Below, in pieces: positions 35,601 to 45,539 of a stretch of 64,000 nt of DNA. The notes under the pieces were generated by a model that was not told where the DNA came from, made no database searches, and saw only the letters and a program-made list of their open reading frames with translations. Both the position numbers and the translations under genes were made by a program. Origin of the DNA: Phaseolus vulgaris (taxonomy: Eukaryota; Streptophyta; Magnoliopsida; Fabales; Fabaceae). The stretch lies in assembly GCF_000499845.2 (NCBI RefSeq), contig NC_023759.2:37595785-37659784 (forward strand), given 5' to 3'. The stretch's first letter is position 1; every line of letters starts with the position of its first letter.

Positions 35601-35937
35601 TTTTGTATCCCGTTTGCCAATGGATGTTTTCCATTATTTTTGGTCAATCCTATAGATGTTTTCCTAAAGAACCATGAATTTATTTTGGGAGCAGGTAATG
35701 ATGTCTTGGGCCTGTCTGGTTGTTGCGGGGTTTGTAAAGTTCCTACAACGGTCTTCACTACTATCTTCATGGAAGGGTGTTGCATTCTCAGCTGTTGGTT
35801 TGGCAGTTGTTACTGCACTGATGCAAATTATGATTCAATTCTCACAGTCAGAGCGTTCAAACCCTACGAAGATCGCACCAGTTCAGTCAAAAAGCAAGGG
35901 GGAACAACTAGAGGCTCAGAATGACAAGCAACAGTAG
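26634..35937 (+). CDS. LPAT2: 1-acyl-sn-glycerol-3-phosphate acyltransferase 2 (LPAT2-type)
   Basis: Transfers an acyl group from acyl-CoA to lysophosphatidic acid, making phosphatidic acid for ER phospholipid and oil synthesis. Eleven exons: 26634-26714, 27369-27491, 29320-29359, 29521-29594, 29863-29922, 31707-31784, 31987-32145, 33584-33709, 35134-35226, 35461-35547, 35695-35937. All introns are GT-AG and the frame is open for 387 codons, close to Arabidopsis LPAT2 (389). Visible: hydrophobic N-terminal segment 3-36; catalytic NHRSDID (HX4D) at 91-97; [14 protein letters not shown] from 129; FVEGTR at 170-175; [13 protein letters not shown] at 195-207; two C-terminal membrane segments at about 308-325 and 331-355; polar tail. 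The start [13 protein letters not shown] matches the family; an upstream in-frame ATG at 26595 would add an unusual 13 residues. Paralogue number (2 or 3) is inferred by eye. Confidence 0.95.
27492..29319 (+). other. LPAT2 intron 2 (1828 bp)
   Basis: AT-rich intron without a recognisable inserted element. Long second introns with short exons 3 and 4 following are compatible with the gene model. Confidence 0.6.
29923..31706 (+). other. LPAT2 intron 5 (1784 bp) with a primer-site-like motif
   Basis: Contains GTTGGTATTAGAGCTC near 30380, which resembles a Met-tRNA primer site (TGGTATCAGAGC). The following frame 30351-30560 looks like retroelement leader sequence rather than a host exon. No LTR pair could be drawn. 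Confidence 0.4.
32146..33583 (+). other. LPAT2 intron 7 (1438 bp), possible LTR fragment
   Basis: About 32640-33000 has LTR-like composition (GTTGTTAGCTATAAAACAAGG, then TCCTAATTCAATAATTCAATACATCTG). No duplication or terminal dinucleotides could be fixed. Confidence 0.3.
33985..34150 (+). mobile_element. TRIM-like solo LTR plus primer site in LPAT2 intron 8
   Basis: TGTTGTGATCCGACATTGAC begins a stretch that ends GAGTTAAGTTAGGGCTAACC then CAAAATCAAGATGGTATTAG. This is the LTR-end and TGGTATCAG primer-site arrangement of TRIM elements such as the one at 15161. A second LTR is not clear, so this is a diverged remnant. It lies between exons 8 and 9 in the sense orientation. Confidence 0.45.
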
Positions 35938-36130
35938 ATTATTCTCTTGTTACCCCGACCGAACTTTTCCATACATAGATAGGGACTTCATCTACGATCA
36001 TGTTTTGATGAACTTGAAGTAGCATTGTGTGATGAGTGACTCACGTAATACTCATTATTTTGATATCAAAATATGACCATGCTATGTTTCTATTCTATAT
36101 ATGCAGTATGTATGCTTAACGATCCATTGT
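35938..36130 (+). other. Probable 3' untranslated region of LPAT2
   Basis: Sequence following the TAG stop, less AT-rich than the DNA beyond it. The polyadenylation site is not certain. Confidence 0.4.
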
Positions 36131-39100
36131 TTTTAAATTTATCAGGATAACATTTTGGCCTAGAAAAAGTCTACTACCTCTTATTTTATTTTTGTGTATC
36201 TATGCACTGGCAACAACATTACCGTTCTGGAGGTTCATTACTGGATAATCCGTGTGGTATGTAGAGTTAAGGCCATAACTTAAGTGCTAACAGTTAAGGC
36301 CAGAGGTGGACATGTCATATCACCATTATTATCCTATAGCTATAGATCACAAAGGTTCCTGATAATGATGACACCCTAGTGTTAACTATAATTCTATGTT
36401 AAATTCACCTTAAGAATAAGGAATGGATAATAATAGTTTATTAATTGAAAGAATATGCAGCGTCTTCAAAATAGAGAAAATGTTTACTATTAAATTAAAG
36501 TTGTAGAATGCTTAGAGGATATCGTTATCATAGGCTCACTCACATGGAAGAATAAAATGAGAAATGACAGTTAGTCTTGACTGTACAATATATATATTCT
36601 GATTGTTTTTATAAAATGGACAACCTTCTGGATTAATTGACACCAATAATAACTAGAAAAAAAGTAAACTTGGGATAGGATGTGATATGTTATTATCATC
36701 TTATTGTTACAATGTTTTGACGATGATTACATGGCTCAGTACTGAGATGAGTAAAGGCAATTTACTGGGATTATCTACTAAACAAGAATTTGCATTTGCT
36801 CAGTGTGTTGTTCTCTTGCTTCTTCCTTATTGTTTTGCGGCGTAAAGAGATGATTCAGAAAGCTTGCTTAAGACCCATATAAAGATTGGACCATATATAG
36901 GCCCACTGACCATCAACTTATTCCTTATCCAACTCATTCTTATCAATCTCCAAATCAGCATAGGAAAGTGAATACATTTAAATTCAGCTTTATGTGCATG
37001 TTGTAGCTGCCAAAATATTTAAAGGACACAACACAAAGTGACAATATCTCAATTATGATCTCAGAATGGTTAATAGTTTGTGGTCTCTGTCAAAAGCTCA
37101 AAGCAACTGATGAAAGTGACATCATTTTTGGACTTTCCGGAGGGTCATTGATGACTGAAAATCGCTGTTATCTCCCTCCACAAACCACTTTTTCTTTTTC
37201 ATTATCATATTCACCTTCAAACAGAATATGGGAAGTGAAAATGTTTGACTAATATACTGAAATAAAATCCCTTGAAAGATAACTATGGTTGGAATAGAAA
37301 CCTTCATATCATCATCATTATTATTATTATAAAGACTAATCTATTATTTTATTATCAACTTGACCATGTATCTATTCACTGTTGTTTATCCGTTCATCCA
37401 TGAATGGACAGAAAGTATTAATGTTGTGTGGTGAAAAACTAAGAGCTTGATGTTCTATCTTCAAACAGGCTGTGTATTCAGTTTCTTTAGTTGAATGATA
37501 TGCATTTCTGATGGATAGATTTATCTTTCACCATCATGCACAGTGAATTCAATTAAACTTAGAAAGAGTAAATGATGTCACGACTTTGTACGAACAGTGA
37601 CTCTCAATCATCATGCTTGCAATATTTAACTGCCGTCTCTCTTCCAAGATTAGACTCTCCAGACTGTACATTAGTATTGAGTAGTTCTCTTAACTTTATT
37701 TATTCTTTCATTTGAAATATCATATAGTTTATGTCAGACCAATCATTAATACCAGTTACAAGTCAGATGAATATGTTATGGAACAACTAGGGAAGTGATC
37801 AAGTGATTATCATTGCAAGAAAAAGTCTTGTTTTAAAATTAAAACACAGCATTTTATCCAAATGAAATCATTCAAGACCTACAATATTTTATTTCAAAAC
37901 TGATGCTTTACTGTTTATTACTACACTTTCCGTACTTTTTGGTTTGTAAGAAAATCCAACATCCATGTTATTTTACCAGCTACAACTTTCTATTTGTACA
38001 TCAAGAAACAATCAATAAAATTTCAATGGGGGCATAGATTCTAATTAATCTTTAATTATTTTCTGATCTAATGAATATCTTCACATGCAATACATTGAAA
38101 GTAGCACTTAATTGAGCCGACGGTTAACCAAAGTCCTTCCAAGAGTAAGAACTCATGGATTTTAATTCTTCACACTGTAAATACAATCTGAATTCACATT
38201 GGATATATAAATTAATCACTCAGTAGTGAGCAAAGTTAATTGCCTTTTAATTATTAGTATTATAATTTTAAAGAAATTTTCTTAAATATCTTTGAAATAA
38301 CTAATAATGGTAGTAGTCTGTCCAGATACTTGCATTCCTATTAATCAATGGAAAACTTAGAAGAATAAGGGAGAAATTGAGAACTATATATTGGTCTGAG
38401 CATTTTTGTTTCTTTATTAATAAATGCATTTTCTTACTTTTAAATTTGGTGCATTGAATAGCAGACTGCTTAAGTATTTTAAAAGAAGAAAATGTGTGTC
38501 TTTTTTATAGTAATAATAAAAAATTTGAAAGCAGGGTTTGTTAAATTTATTCTTGGTGATGAGTATAGGGATTGACAAGAGCAGGTATAGATATTTGGAA
38601 GTTTTCAGAAGACATGGGCATGGATACAGAGAATGATGTTTAGTTAATTACTGATTCTCATTTTACGATGCAAACTCACTCGAGCAGCCTTGGAAATATA
38701 AAGGATGAAATAAGCATGGGATCTTGATCTGGTCAACACATACTCTTTTTGTGCTAAAATTGTTTTATTGTGTCCCCTTTTAGCTGCACAAATTTTACCT
38801 CAATCCTTTTGTTAAATGTATCCAAGCATGCTAGACTCCATAGATCATTAAATCTCTTAAGCATATTCAAAATAGTATTCAGATCATTTGCATCGTTATT
38901 TTTGCTGCAATGACAAACCTGTGCATATAGTGCTTCCCCCAGTATCACATGACGTATTTGGTCAAAAAACTGCTGCATATTTTCACATATGGAAAAGATT
39001 TTCTTGGGGGTGAACATTGAGTATCGTGAAGTAAGTGAGAAGAAGTTACTATTAATTAAGAATGGAAAAGGTGAAGATAACATGTTTGAATGATATTATT

Positions 39101-39720
39101 AATATAAGTTGAAGCACAGACACTGTTTGCGCTACAGAGTTTTCTGTGAAGATTGTACAATTATACTCTGGTTGTATATGAATGAATTAATTGTAGGTGA
39201 TTAAGTACTTTTGCTTGGTAAGGATAAGTATATGAGGCGTACGTTAAAAAAGACATAGTAGATGCCATGGGTTATAAATGCTGAACTGTTGCTATTAGTA
39301 CAGCTGCCACGTTATTAATGAGCAATAATTTTACCATCTCTTGTCTTAGTCAAATTTATTTTTTATATTACTTATATAATAATTTATACAATAAATTATT
39401 TTTTCTTTATTTTTTTTATCTATCTTCAAGTTTGTGTTTGGATTTAAGTAAGTATTGTTCACAGAGGGAGCAATCTTGTTTGTGAAAATTTGAGGGTGCA
39501 GATTTGCGGGAAAACACGTTGGTGTTGATGTGCAAGGTATGCATAAAGGAGGAGAAACGCAGATGAAATACAAGATAAGACGTTATTTTTCTTACTTTAT
39601 TTGATCATGTACGACTTTATTTGACTGGGCATGACTGAAATGTTGTAGAAATTTTGAAACATGCATGCATAGAGATTCCTGAACGTACTCGGTGTAGTAA
39701 ATGAGACTTTAAAACACGAA
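36131..39720. other. Intergenic DNA downstream of LPAT2
   Basis: No gene is supported. A 109-codon minus-strand frame at 38754-39083 contains a helical, non-low-complexity run (ENMQQFFDQIRHVILGEALY, then NTILNMLKRFNDLWSLACLD) that I cannot assign. It could be a fragment of a decayed gene or element. Confidence 0.4.
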
Positions 39721-40080
39721 TACAAATGATTTTTCGAGGCGTGAGTGATCACTGTTCGTAATGACTTATCCACGGTGTATTGCGCAAGTCCCTCAGGATA
39801 TAACAGGAACTTCTCGAAAATTTTCGAGGATTAGAACTAGCAAGTTACTCTTAAAAGAGTAAGAACCCAATAAATCCAGAAATATTATAATCTAGAATAA
39901 AAAGATGAAAGTGAAGAGGAAAGGAGGAAGAAAGAAGTGCACAGTGAGTGCTCCGAGGAAGATGAAAAAGTGAAAGGGTACATGGTGAGTGAGTGAGATT
40001 GAGCATTCTCGTGCCTCTTATTTATAGGCAAGGAGAGAAGCTCAAAAACTCACGAAAAGAGGAGAGAGAGAGTGTTGTTC
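39720..40080 (-). mobile_element. LTR-like promoter segment, minus strand
   Basis: On the minus strand CCTATAAATAAGAGGCACGA gives a clean TATA box, followed downstream by TCTCACTCACTCACC and, further on, GTTATATCCTGAGGGACTTG then CGCAATACACC, which resembles LTR/leader sequence of plant retrotransposons. No second LTR or coding part was identified. A host promoter with a lost gene is an alternative. Confidence 0.35.
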
Positions 40081-40705
40081 CGACGGTTCAAAGGTGACGT
40101 CGGAGATAACGTCGGAAACATGCCGGAAATGGTGAGAAACTCCCACCACAAAAAAAGGAAAAACGTGGAACAAGTCTTGCAACGTTCCAGAGGTCCCTTC
40201 CAATCTCAAAGGCACGAACTTGAAACTGCAAACGGGTGGAGAAACGAATTTTCGGAAAAATTGAAGGAGATTCCGTGGTGTTTGTCGATCTGCAATGTAT
40301 CTGTGGAAGGTGCACTACAACGATTCTTTTTCTTCTTCAATATATATAACATAGTTTTACAACACTCAGAAGGGAACCTTTTGACTGACTGTTCAACATT
40401 TAAAATTTCAATTAAAAACATGTTAATGCATAAGCTTGGTGCACCTTTGATTCATGCTTTACTTCTTCGTTCTCGCTTGAGCTTGTGCTGTCTTTGGTGG
40501 TTCTGCGTTTTGGTTGTTTTGTTGGTGGAACTTGAGTTGATGTCGGTGGTGTGTGAAGTGCAATATGGTGGTGTTGGTGTTAACAAAGGTTGTAATGATT
40601 GTGGTGGTTTTGTGGGGCTTGTTTAGAAGAAAGTTTTGCTTGATGTAAGATTTCATGGTTGAAAAAACAAAGCACCAAAATGTTTTTGCAGTGAACTAGG
40701 TAAAC
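40081..40705. other. Unassigned sequence with a 184-codon open frame
   Basis: The plus-strand frame 40072-40626 starts with a basic stretch (HHKKRKNVEQVLQRS) but continues into Cys/Leu/Val-rich sequence with no family resemblance. Frames on the opposite strand overlap it. I do not accept it as a gene without expression data. Confidence 0.25.
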
Positions 40706-40709
40706 CAAA

Positions 40710-40815
40710 TTGATTATGAAAGATCCATAATCGATTATCAAACACGCTTAATTGATTATCATTTTTTTTTTCAAAGGATAGTCAATTATGCCACCCTTAT
40801 AATCGATTATGTTTT
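40710..40815. repeat. Second cluster of AATCGATTA-type palindromes
   Basis: ATTGATTATG, ATAATCGATTATC, TTAATTGATTATC, AGTCAATTATG and TATAATCGATTATG occur within about 100 bp, matching the cluster at 24425-24865. Confidence 0.5.
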
Positions 40816-41989
40816 TTTACTATTGTTTTTTATTTTCATTTCCATTACTTCACGTTTACATGATTGTTTTGTGGTTTGAAAGCCAATTTAAACATTTTAT
40901 AAATCATTTACAATATACAATGTTATGTGTAGGTTCATTACAAGCAGGTGAAGGAGAAATTGAGGTTCAAAAGCTTCAATTTACAGTTCAAGTTTCACCG
41001 GCGGCTGTTCTTGGTTCATAGTAAGTCATTTTTTTTTAATTTGTTGTTATAGAACTCTCTTCCTATATTTTTAAAACAACTATTGACATTGTGTAAAGGA
41101 AGATCTTGCTCCCATACCTGTACATTTGCACATTTTCAGTAGGTTCATTGGTTTCGAGTTTTTTAGAAAAACTTAAAAAGTACATATACTAAATAAAAAT
41201 AATTTATGTATTATCTATACAATATTTTATTATTAATTTGATTAAATAAAAATTTAAAAACTTCATGTGTTAAATAAAATTACTTTTTGTATTAATGTAC
41301 AAATCTTTATATTATTATTATTTATTTTTTAATTTTTTACAAACAATTTCATGTAAATATTTTTTCTCAAATTTTAAGTATGAGAAGAAGGACAATGAAA
41401 TATAAAATTTTAGGAGAACAATGATGTGTTATTTTACAACATGGCATGGACTTATGCATGTTGGGTTGTAGGCGTTGAGTGGAAGGAAGGTCTTGGATTA
41501 TGCTGTTGCTGGTGTTTCATATTGTATTGTGATTGTAATGAGATTTTTTACATTGAATCAAATAAATTAGAAATAATTAACTTAATTAGACAATATGAAA
41601 GATGAAAATTTAATTACATATTTACATTTAAATTAATTTTTATTTTGTATAAAATTTACTTAATTCCAACATATTAAATTTTGTGGTTGTTTATGTCAAA
41701 GACATTTTTGACATGGAACATGAAAGACATTGGTTTGTATATTTTGAGGATGGAGAGATGGGTGAGTTGGACCCAATAATAAAAATGTTGTTGGTGTGGA
41801 CTTAAATCTAATTTCACACTTACAACAACACATCCAGTTACACACAAAAGTAGCAACACTAACGATCATTTGCATCATTGCTTATGAATTGCATATCTTG
41901 CATGTGGGAAGTGGTATGACAAACATTATGATAGAGTTTGTACCATAAAAAGAGCGTCGTTAGTAGGAGTTGTTGTCATACTTGGTGCA
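40816..41989. other. Intergenic DNA, possibly the 5' flank of the Harbinger element
   Basis: No supported gene. The Harbinger element at 41990 onward should have its left end in or near this stretch, but I could not identify a terminal inverted repeat. Confidence 0.35.
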
Positions 41990-42447
41990 TATTGAACAAT
42001 GTTGTGACATTAGTCACATGGGACCAAAAACATTAATTAATTTATGTTAGTGATTAAGGGGATATGAGTTCGTGAATGAAGCATTTTGGTCAATAGTGGA
42101 AGAACATGTTGCTAAATTTCTCCAACATCATTGGACATAACATAAAGAATCAAAGTGTTTTATTCTTTTTTTACTAGTCCAAGGAAACAGTCTCCCGTCA
42201 CTTTCATAATGTGTTAATGCAATTTTGGTGTTTGAGGAAATTTTTTTAAATCAACCATCTGGGAGAAAGGTGCAACCTCATATCTTAAACAGCAATCAAT
42301 TTTACCCATACTTTAAGATAATGGTGTAACAAACTAAAGTCTCACTTCAAATACATGATGCATGACTTCATTGTTATAGTATGATTTTGTTACCCCTTAT
42401 GATTGTTTAGAGACTATAGATGACACTCATGTACATGTGAAAGTCCT
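41990..42447 (+). pseudogene. PIF/Harbinger transposase, N-terminal half, disrupted
   Basis: Across several frames the translation follows the plant Harbinger transposase: LCHISHMGPKTFINLC; VEEHVAKFLQHH (canonical EEQVAMFLHIIGH); VQGN and SLSxCVNAILVFEEIFLNQP (canonical S-ETISRHFHNVL-AIL-L---FLKQP); then FYPYFK and YDCLETIDDTHVHVKV, corresponding to the DCxGAIDGTHVxV block with the first catalytic Asp. The frame stops exactly where a TGATAAG... repeat begins at 42448 and resumes at 44442. Multiple stops show it is long dead. Confidence 0.65.
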
Positions 42448-44441
42448 TGATAAGTGTCATTATTTAGTGAAATATCATGCAAAAAGTTAGACATTTATTG
42501 ATTTTAATTGTTGATTAAGCTATGACTCATCCCTAATTAGAAAATTAGAATTTAATAATATATTTTGGAGTTATGAGATAAATAGAATTATTTATTCCCA
42601 ATTTTGTGTTATTTTTAGGAATTTAAGGAGAGATGAAACAAATGGATATATTATGAATAGAGATGTCACTTAGCCTAAGCCCAATTAGGTTAAATAAGGG
42701 CGTAAGACAAAGACAAAGGAGGAGGGAGGAAACCCTAAGAGGCAACCATAAAGTAGAAACGCTCTGCATTTTTTCTTTTGCTTTGCATCATCTTTTGGTG
42801 CATGTAATGGCTACCATAAGTGGCTAATTCTTTTCCTTTGGGATTGAATGTAATAGTTTGAAACTCCTATGTATTGAGGTGATACTTATCTATAACATTA
42901 TGCTCTTATTTGATATTGTTATTTTCATTTTATGCTTAAAGCTTGAATTTTTATTCTTGATTTAGATCTTTGGAATTGATTCAGAAGTATTTATGATGAT
43001 TTGACCTAAATGAAAATACTTGATGTGTTTTAATACTAGGAATATATTATAATGAATCAAGTGCTTTATAACATCTTTTGCGCGTTTGACTCTTTTTGTT
43101 GCATCAATATTAATTAAGTAAGAATGTTGTATGTTTTAATTAACCAAAATGTAAATGAGTGAGAAAAATTAACTTCAATCCCAATTCTATCAATAAACTT
43201 TTCATAATCATTTACTCTATTTTTATTTAAATTACAAGCAAATTTTATTTAAATAATGCTCATATACCTTGAATCAATTTAATGCACCCATTTCAGTATT
43301 TAGTAAATGTTAGACATTAAGATTTTATTAGAACTTGATAAGTGTCAAATTTCAGTAATATTTCATATTAAAATATAGACACTTATGAGTATTAATTGCT
43401 AAAACAAGTATAAAATAACCCTTAATTTATGAATTTATGAATTTATACATTTTTACATATTTTATGATTTTAATTTGAATAAGAGCATTTTATTCCCAAA
43501 TTTGGTGTTAATTTCAGAATTTTAGGGGAAAATGGAGATATTGGGCAGAAGGAGAATATACAAAGCTAAGAAGGGAAAGTTGGAATGAATCAACACTTAC
43601 CAAGCGACCCAAACGCGCGAAAGAACCATGTCACCACCAGGGGAGCTCGCTTGAGCGAGATGACACCAATAAAGTTGGGTTAAATGTCGTTTTGCTCGCT
43701 CAAGCGAGCCCATTCTTGCTTTTGCGAGAGTCCACTTAAGCCCATGAAAATTAGGTTAAATAGGGGACTTGAGGCACAACCCTAGTGTGCAAGATTGAGA
43801 GGAAAACACCATTGAGTGACTTGTAACCCAATTGTGAGAATAAGAGGTGTGAGAAAGATTAGAGGAGAAAACCGTTAAGGAGAAACATCCTGGATCTTCT
43901 TTTCATGCCATCCTTGCGTGTAATAGTCATCATAAGTGGCTAATTCTACCCTTTGGGATTGAGAATAATCTGTTCAAACTCTTATGTATTGAGGTGATAT
44001 CTGAATATAATATTATGTTCTTGATTGATTATTGGTATTATTGTTTTGCTTCTCATTCTTGATATACGGACATCAATATCAATCAAAAGACATAATGTTA
44101 CCATGCTAATCAAAATACAAAACAGTGAGAAAGATGAAACCCAATCCTTATTTTTCCAACTTGAAGCAACCAATTCTTTGACTTGTTTTCTAATTAATCA
44201 TTGCCATCATAACAACTTTCAACACACTTTTATTATTCTATTTTATATTTAGCGAACATTTTACTTGATTATTCAACTGTTCCTTGTGAGTTCGATATCC
44301 GTCCTTAAGGACACATTATTACTTCTGACAACGCGGTGCACTTGCCGTAAAAATCCATTAGAACTGTTTCTTGTGGGTTAGATATCCATCTTTTGAGACA
44401 AATTTTTACTTATGACTCAGTACACTTGCTGAAATAGGTCA
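42448..44441 (+). mobile_element. TG...CA repeat family, copy 1 (outer), inserted in the Harbinger transposase
   Basis: Starts TGATAAGTGTCATTATT and ends TGCTGAAATAGGTCA. Flanks AAAGTCCT (42440-42447) and ACGGTCCC (44442-44449) are a decayed duplication of the transposase codons, and the coding sense runs on across it. It has no reading frame and no terminal inverted repeat. It contains AGCCTAAGCCCAATTAGGTT and a GTATTGAGGTGATA block shared with the other copies. It is interrupted by copy 2 at 43336-44357. Confidence 0.65.
43336..44357 (+). mobile_element. TG...CA repeat family, copy 2 (nested), TSD TTAGAACT
   Basis: 1022 bp, from TGATAAGTGTCAAATTTCAG to GCACTTGCCGTAAAAATCCA, flanked by a perfect TTAGAACT (43328-43335 and 44358-44365; nine bases if the preceding A is counted). 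It carries GAGCTCGCTTGAGCGAGATG and GCTCGCTCAAGCGAGCCC palindromes at about 43643-43710. The 3' part has TGAGTTCGATATCCGTCCTT then AAGGACAC. It is non-coding. The TG...CA ends suggest a solo LTR, but the direct repeat is longer than usual for LTR elements. Confidence 0.75.
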
Positions 44442-45160
44442 ACGGTCCCACAATCAGATGCTCCTCATTTTCGTGAAGAAAATACCGACCAACTCAAATT
44501 GTATTCGTAACTTGTGATTTTGACATGAAATTCACATATATTCTAGTCGGGTAGGAAGGAACAATATCTGATTCAAGAATATTGAAGGATGGACTTAAAT
44601 GAGATGATCCATTGGTCATACCCGAAGGTTAGGTGAATTTGATTTTGTTTACTTTATGTGAAATGGCGAGTTAGTACTTACTGATAATCAATATAAATTT
44701 AATCATTGTAGGAAAATACTACTTTGGGGAAGTCAACTTTACATTAAGACAATAAATGATAACACCGTATCGTGATGTTAGATACCATATGAAAAAGAGT
44801 ACTCCCTAAGAGGTCTATAAAATATCTGAGAGTTTTTTAATCATCGTCATTCATCACTAAGAAATGTAATTGAAAAAAATATTTGGTGTGTTGAAAAAAC
44901 GATTTACAATATAGCTAGTGGAACCGAATCCGATTACTCATTGGGGATGATGACGAAAATAGTTTTAGGATGTTGTATTCTTCACATTTCTTCACGAGAT
45001 CAATCATTACTTGATGAAGTCAATCATGAGTTGATGGAACAAGATGTAGATGCCTTGATCTCCCAAGCTCGTGATGGTGATTATAAACTATGATCACATA
45101 ATAGAGACACTATATCTAATGAAATGTGGAGAGATTATGAAAACAATTAAGATTATGTAA
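44442..45160 (+). pseudogene. PIF/Harbinger transposase, C-terminal half, disrupted
   Basis: Resumes with VPQSDAPHFRE (canonical VP-SDAPRFRGRK), then in shifting frames CDFDMKFTYILVGxEGTISD (canonical DF-M-FTYVLAGWEGSASD), DDPLVIPEG, then RYHMKK (canonical YHLKEY), a match to ELFNxRHSxLRNVIER (SFLI-VIHH and surroundings) and IFGVLKKRFTI. These cover the second and third catalytic regions of the DDE domain. Stops and frameshifts are frequent. Confidence 0.65.
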
Positions 45161-45284
45161 TAATTTATATTATGAATGAGAACTTTGTTTCCTTTTATAT
45201 TCACTTGTTAGGTATGTAAATACTTTCTTAATCAATTAAATATTTTTTTTGTCTTATCCTTATTGGATGAGTTATGTTTGTAAT

Positions 45285-45539
45285 AGGTAAAACATGAATC
45301 GAGGAAAGAATGTTGTACTAAAGTCATCTAGAGGTATCTGTAAGTTCATGAAATGGACTGCAAAGATGGATTTACAAATTTTTTCACTATGACGGACAAG
45401 GCATGATTGAGGAACAATGTTGATGGAAGTTGGATGACTCAAGCTTACAGTAACATTGTAGGCGTTCTTCGCCAGTCTGGGTTTGAGGGAATTTCTAAAA
45501 ATAAAAAATAAAAATATGAAAAAGAGCATGAAGAACAAA
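45285..45539 (+). pseudogene. Harbinger-associated Myb/SANT-like ORF, truncated
   Basis: Reads MKWTAKMDLQIFSTMTDKA, then after a stop NNVDGSWMTQAYSNIVGVLR and QSGFEGISKNK. This matches the Myb/SANT-like DNA-binding protein that accompanies plant Harbinger transposases (W---MD--l---l-----GN--DG-w--qaY--iv--l---------kNr-K). The similarity stops at 45540, where copy 3 of the TG...CA repeat is inserted. Confidence 0.55.

Noticed and set aside
40072..40626. 184-codon plus-strand frame as a host gene
   Set aside because: Lies beside an LTR-like promoter segment facing the other way, has no recognisable domain, and turns into Cys/Leu/Val-rich sequence typical of a chance frame.
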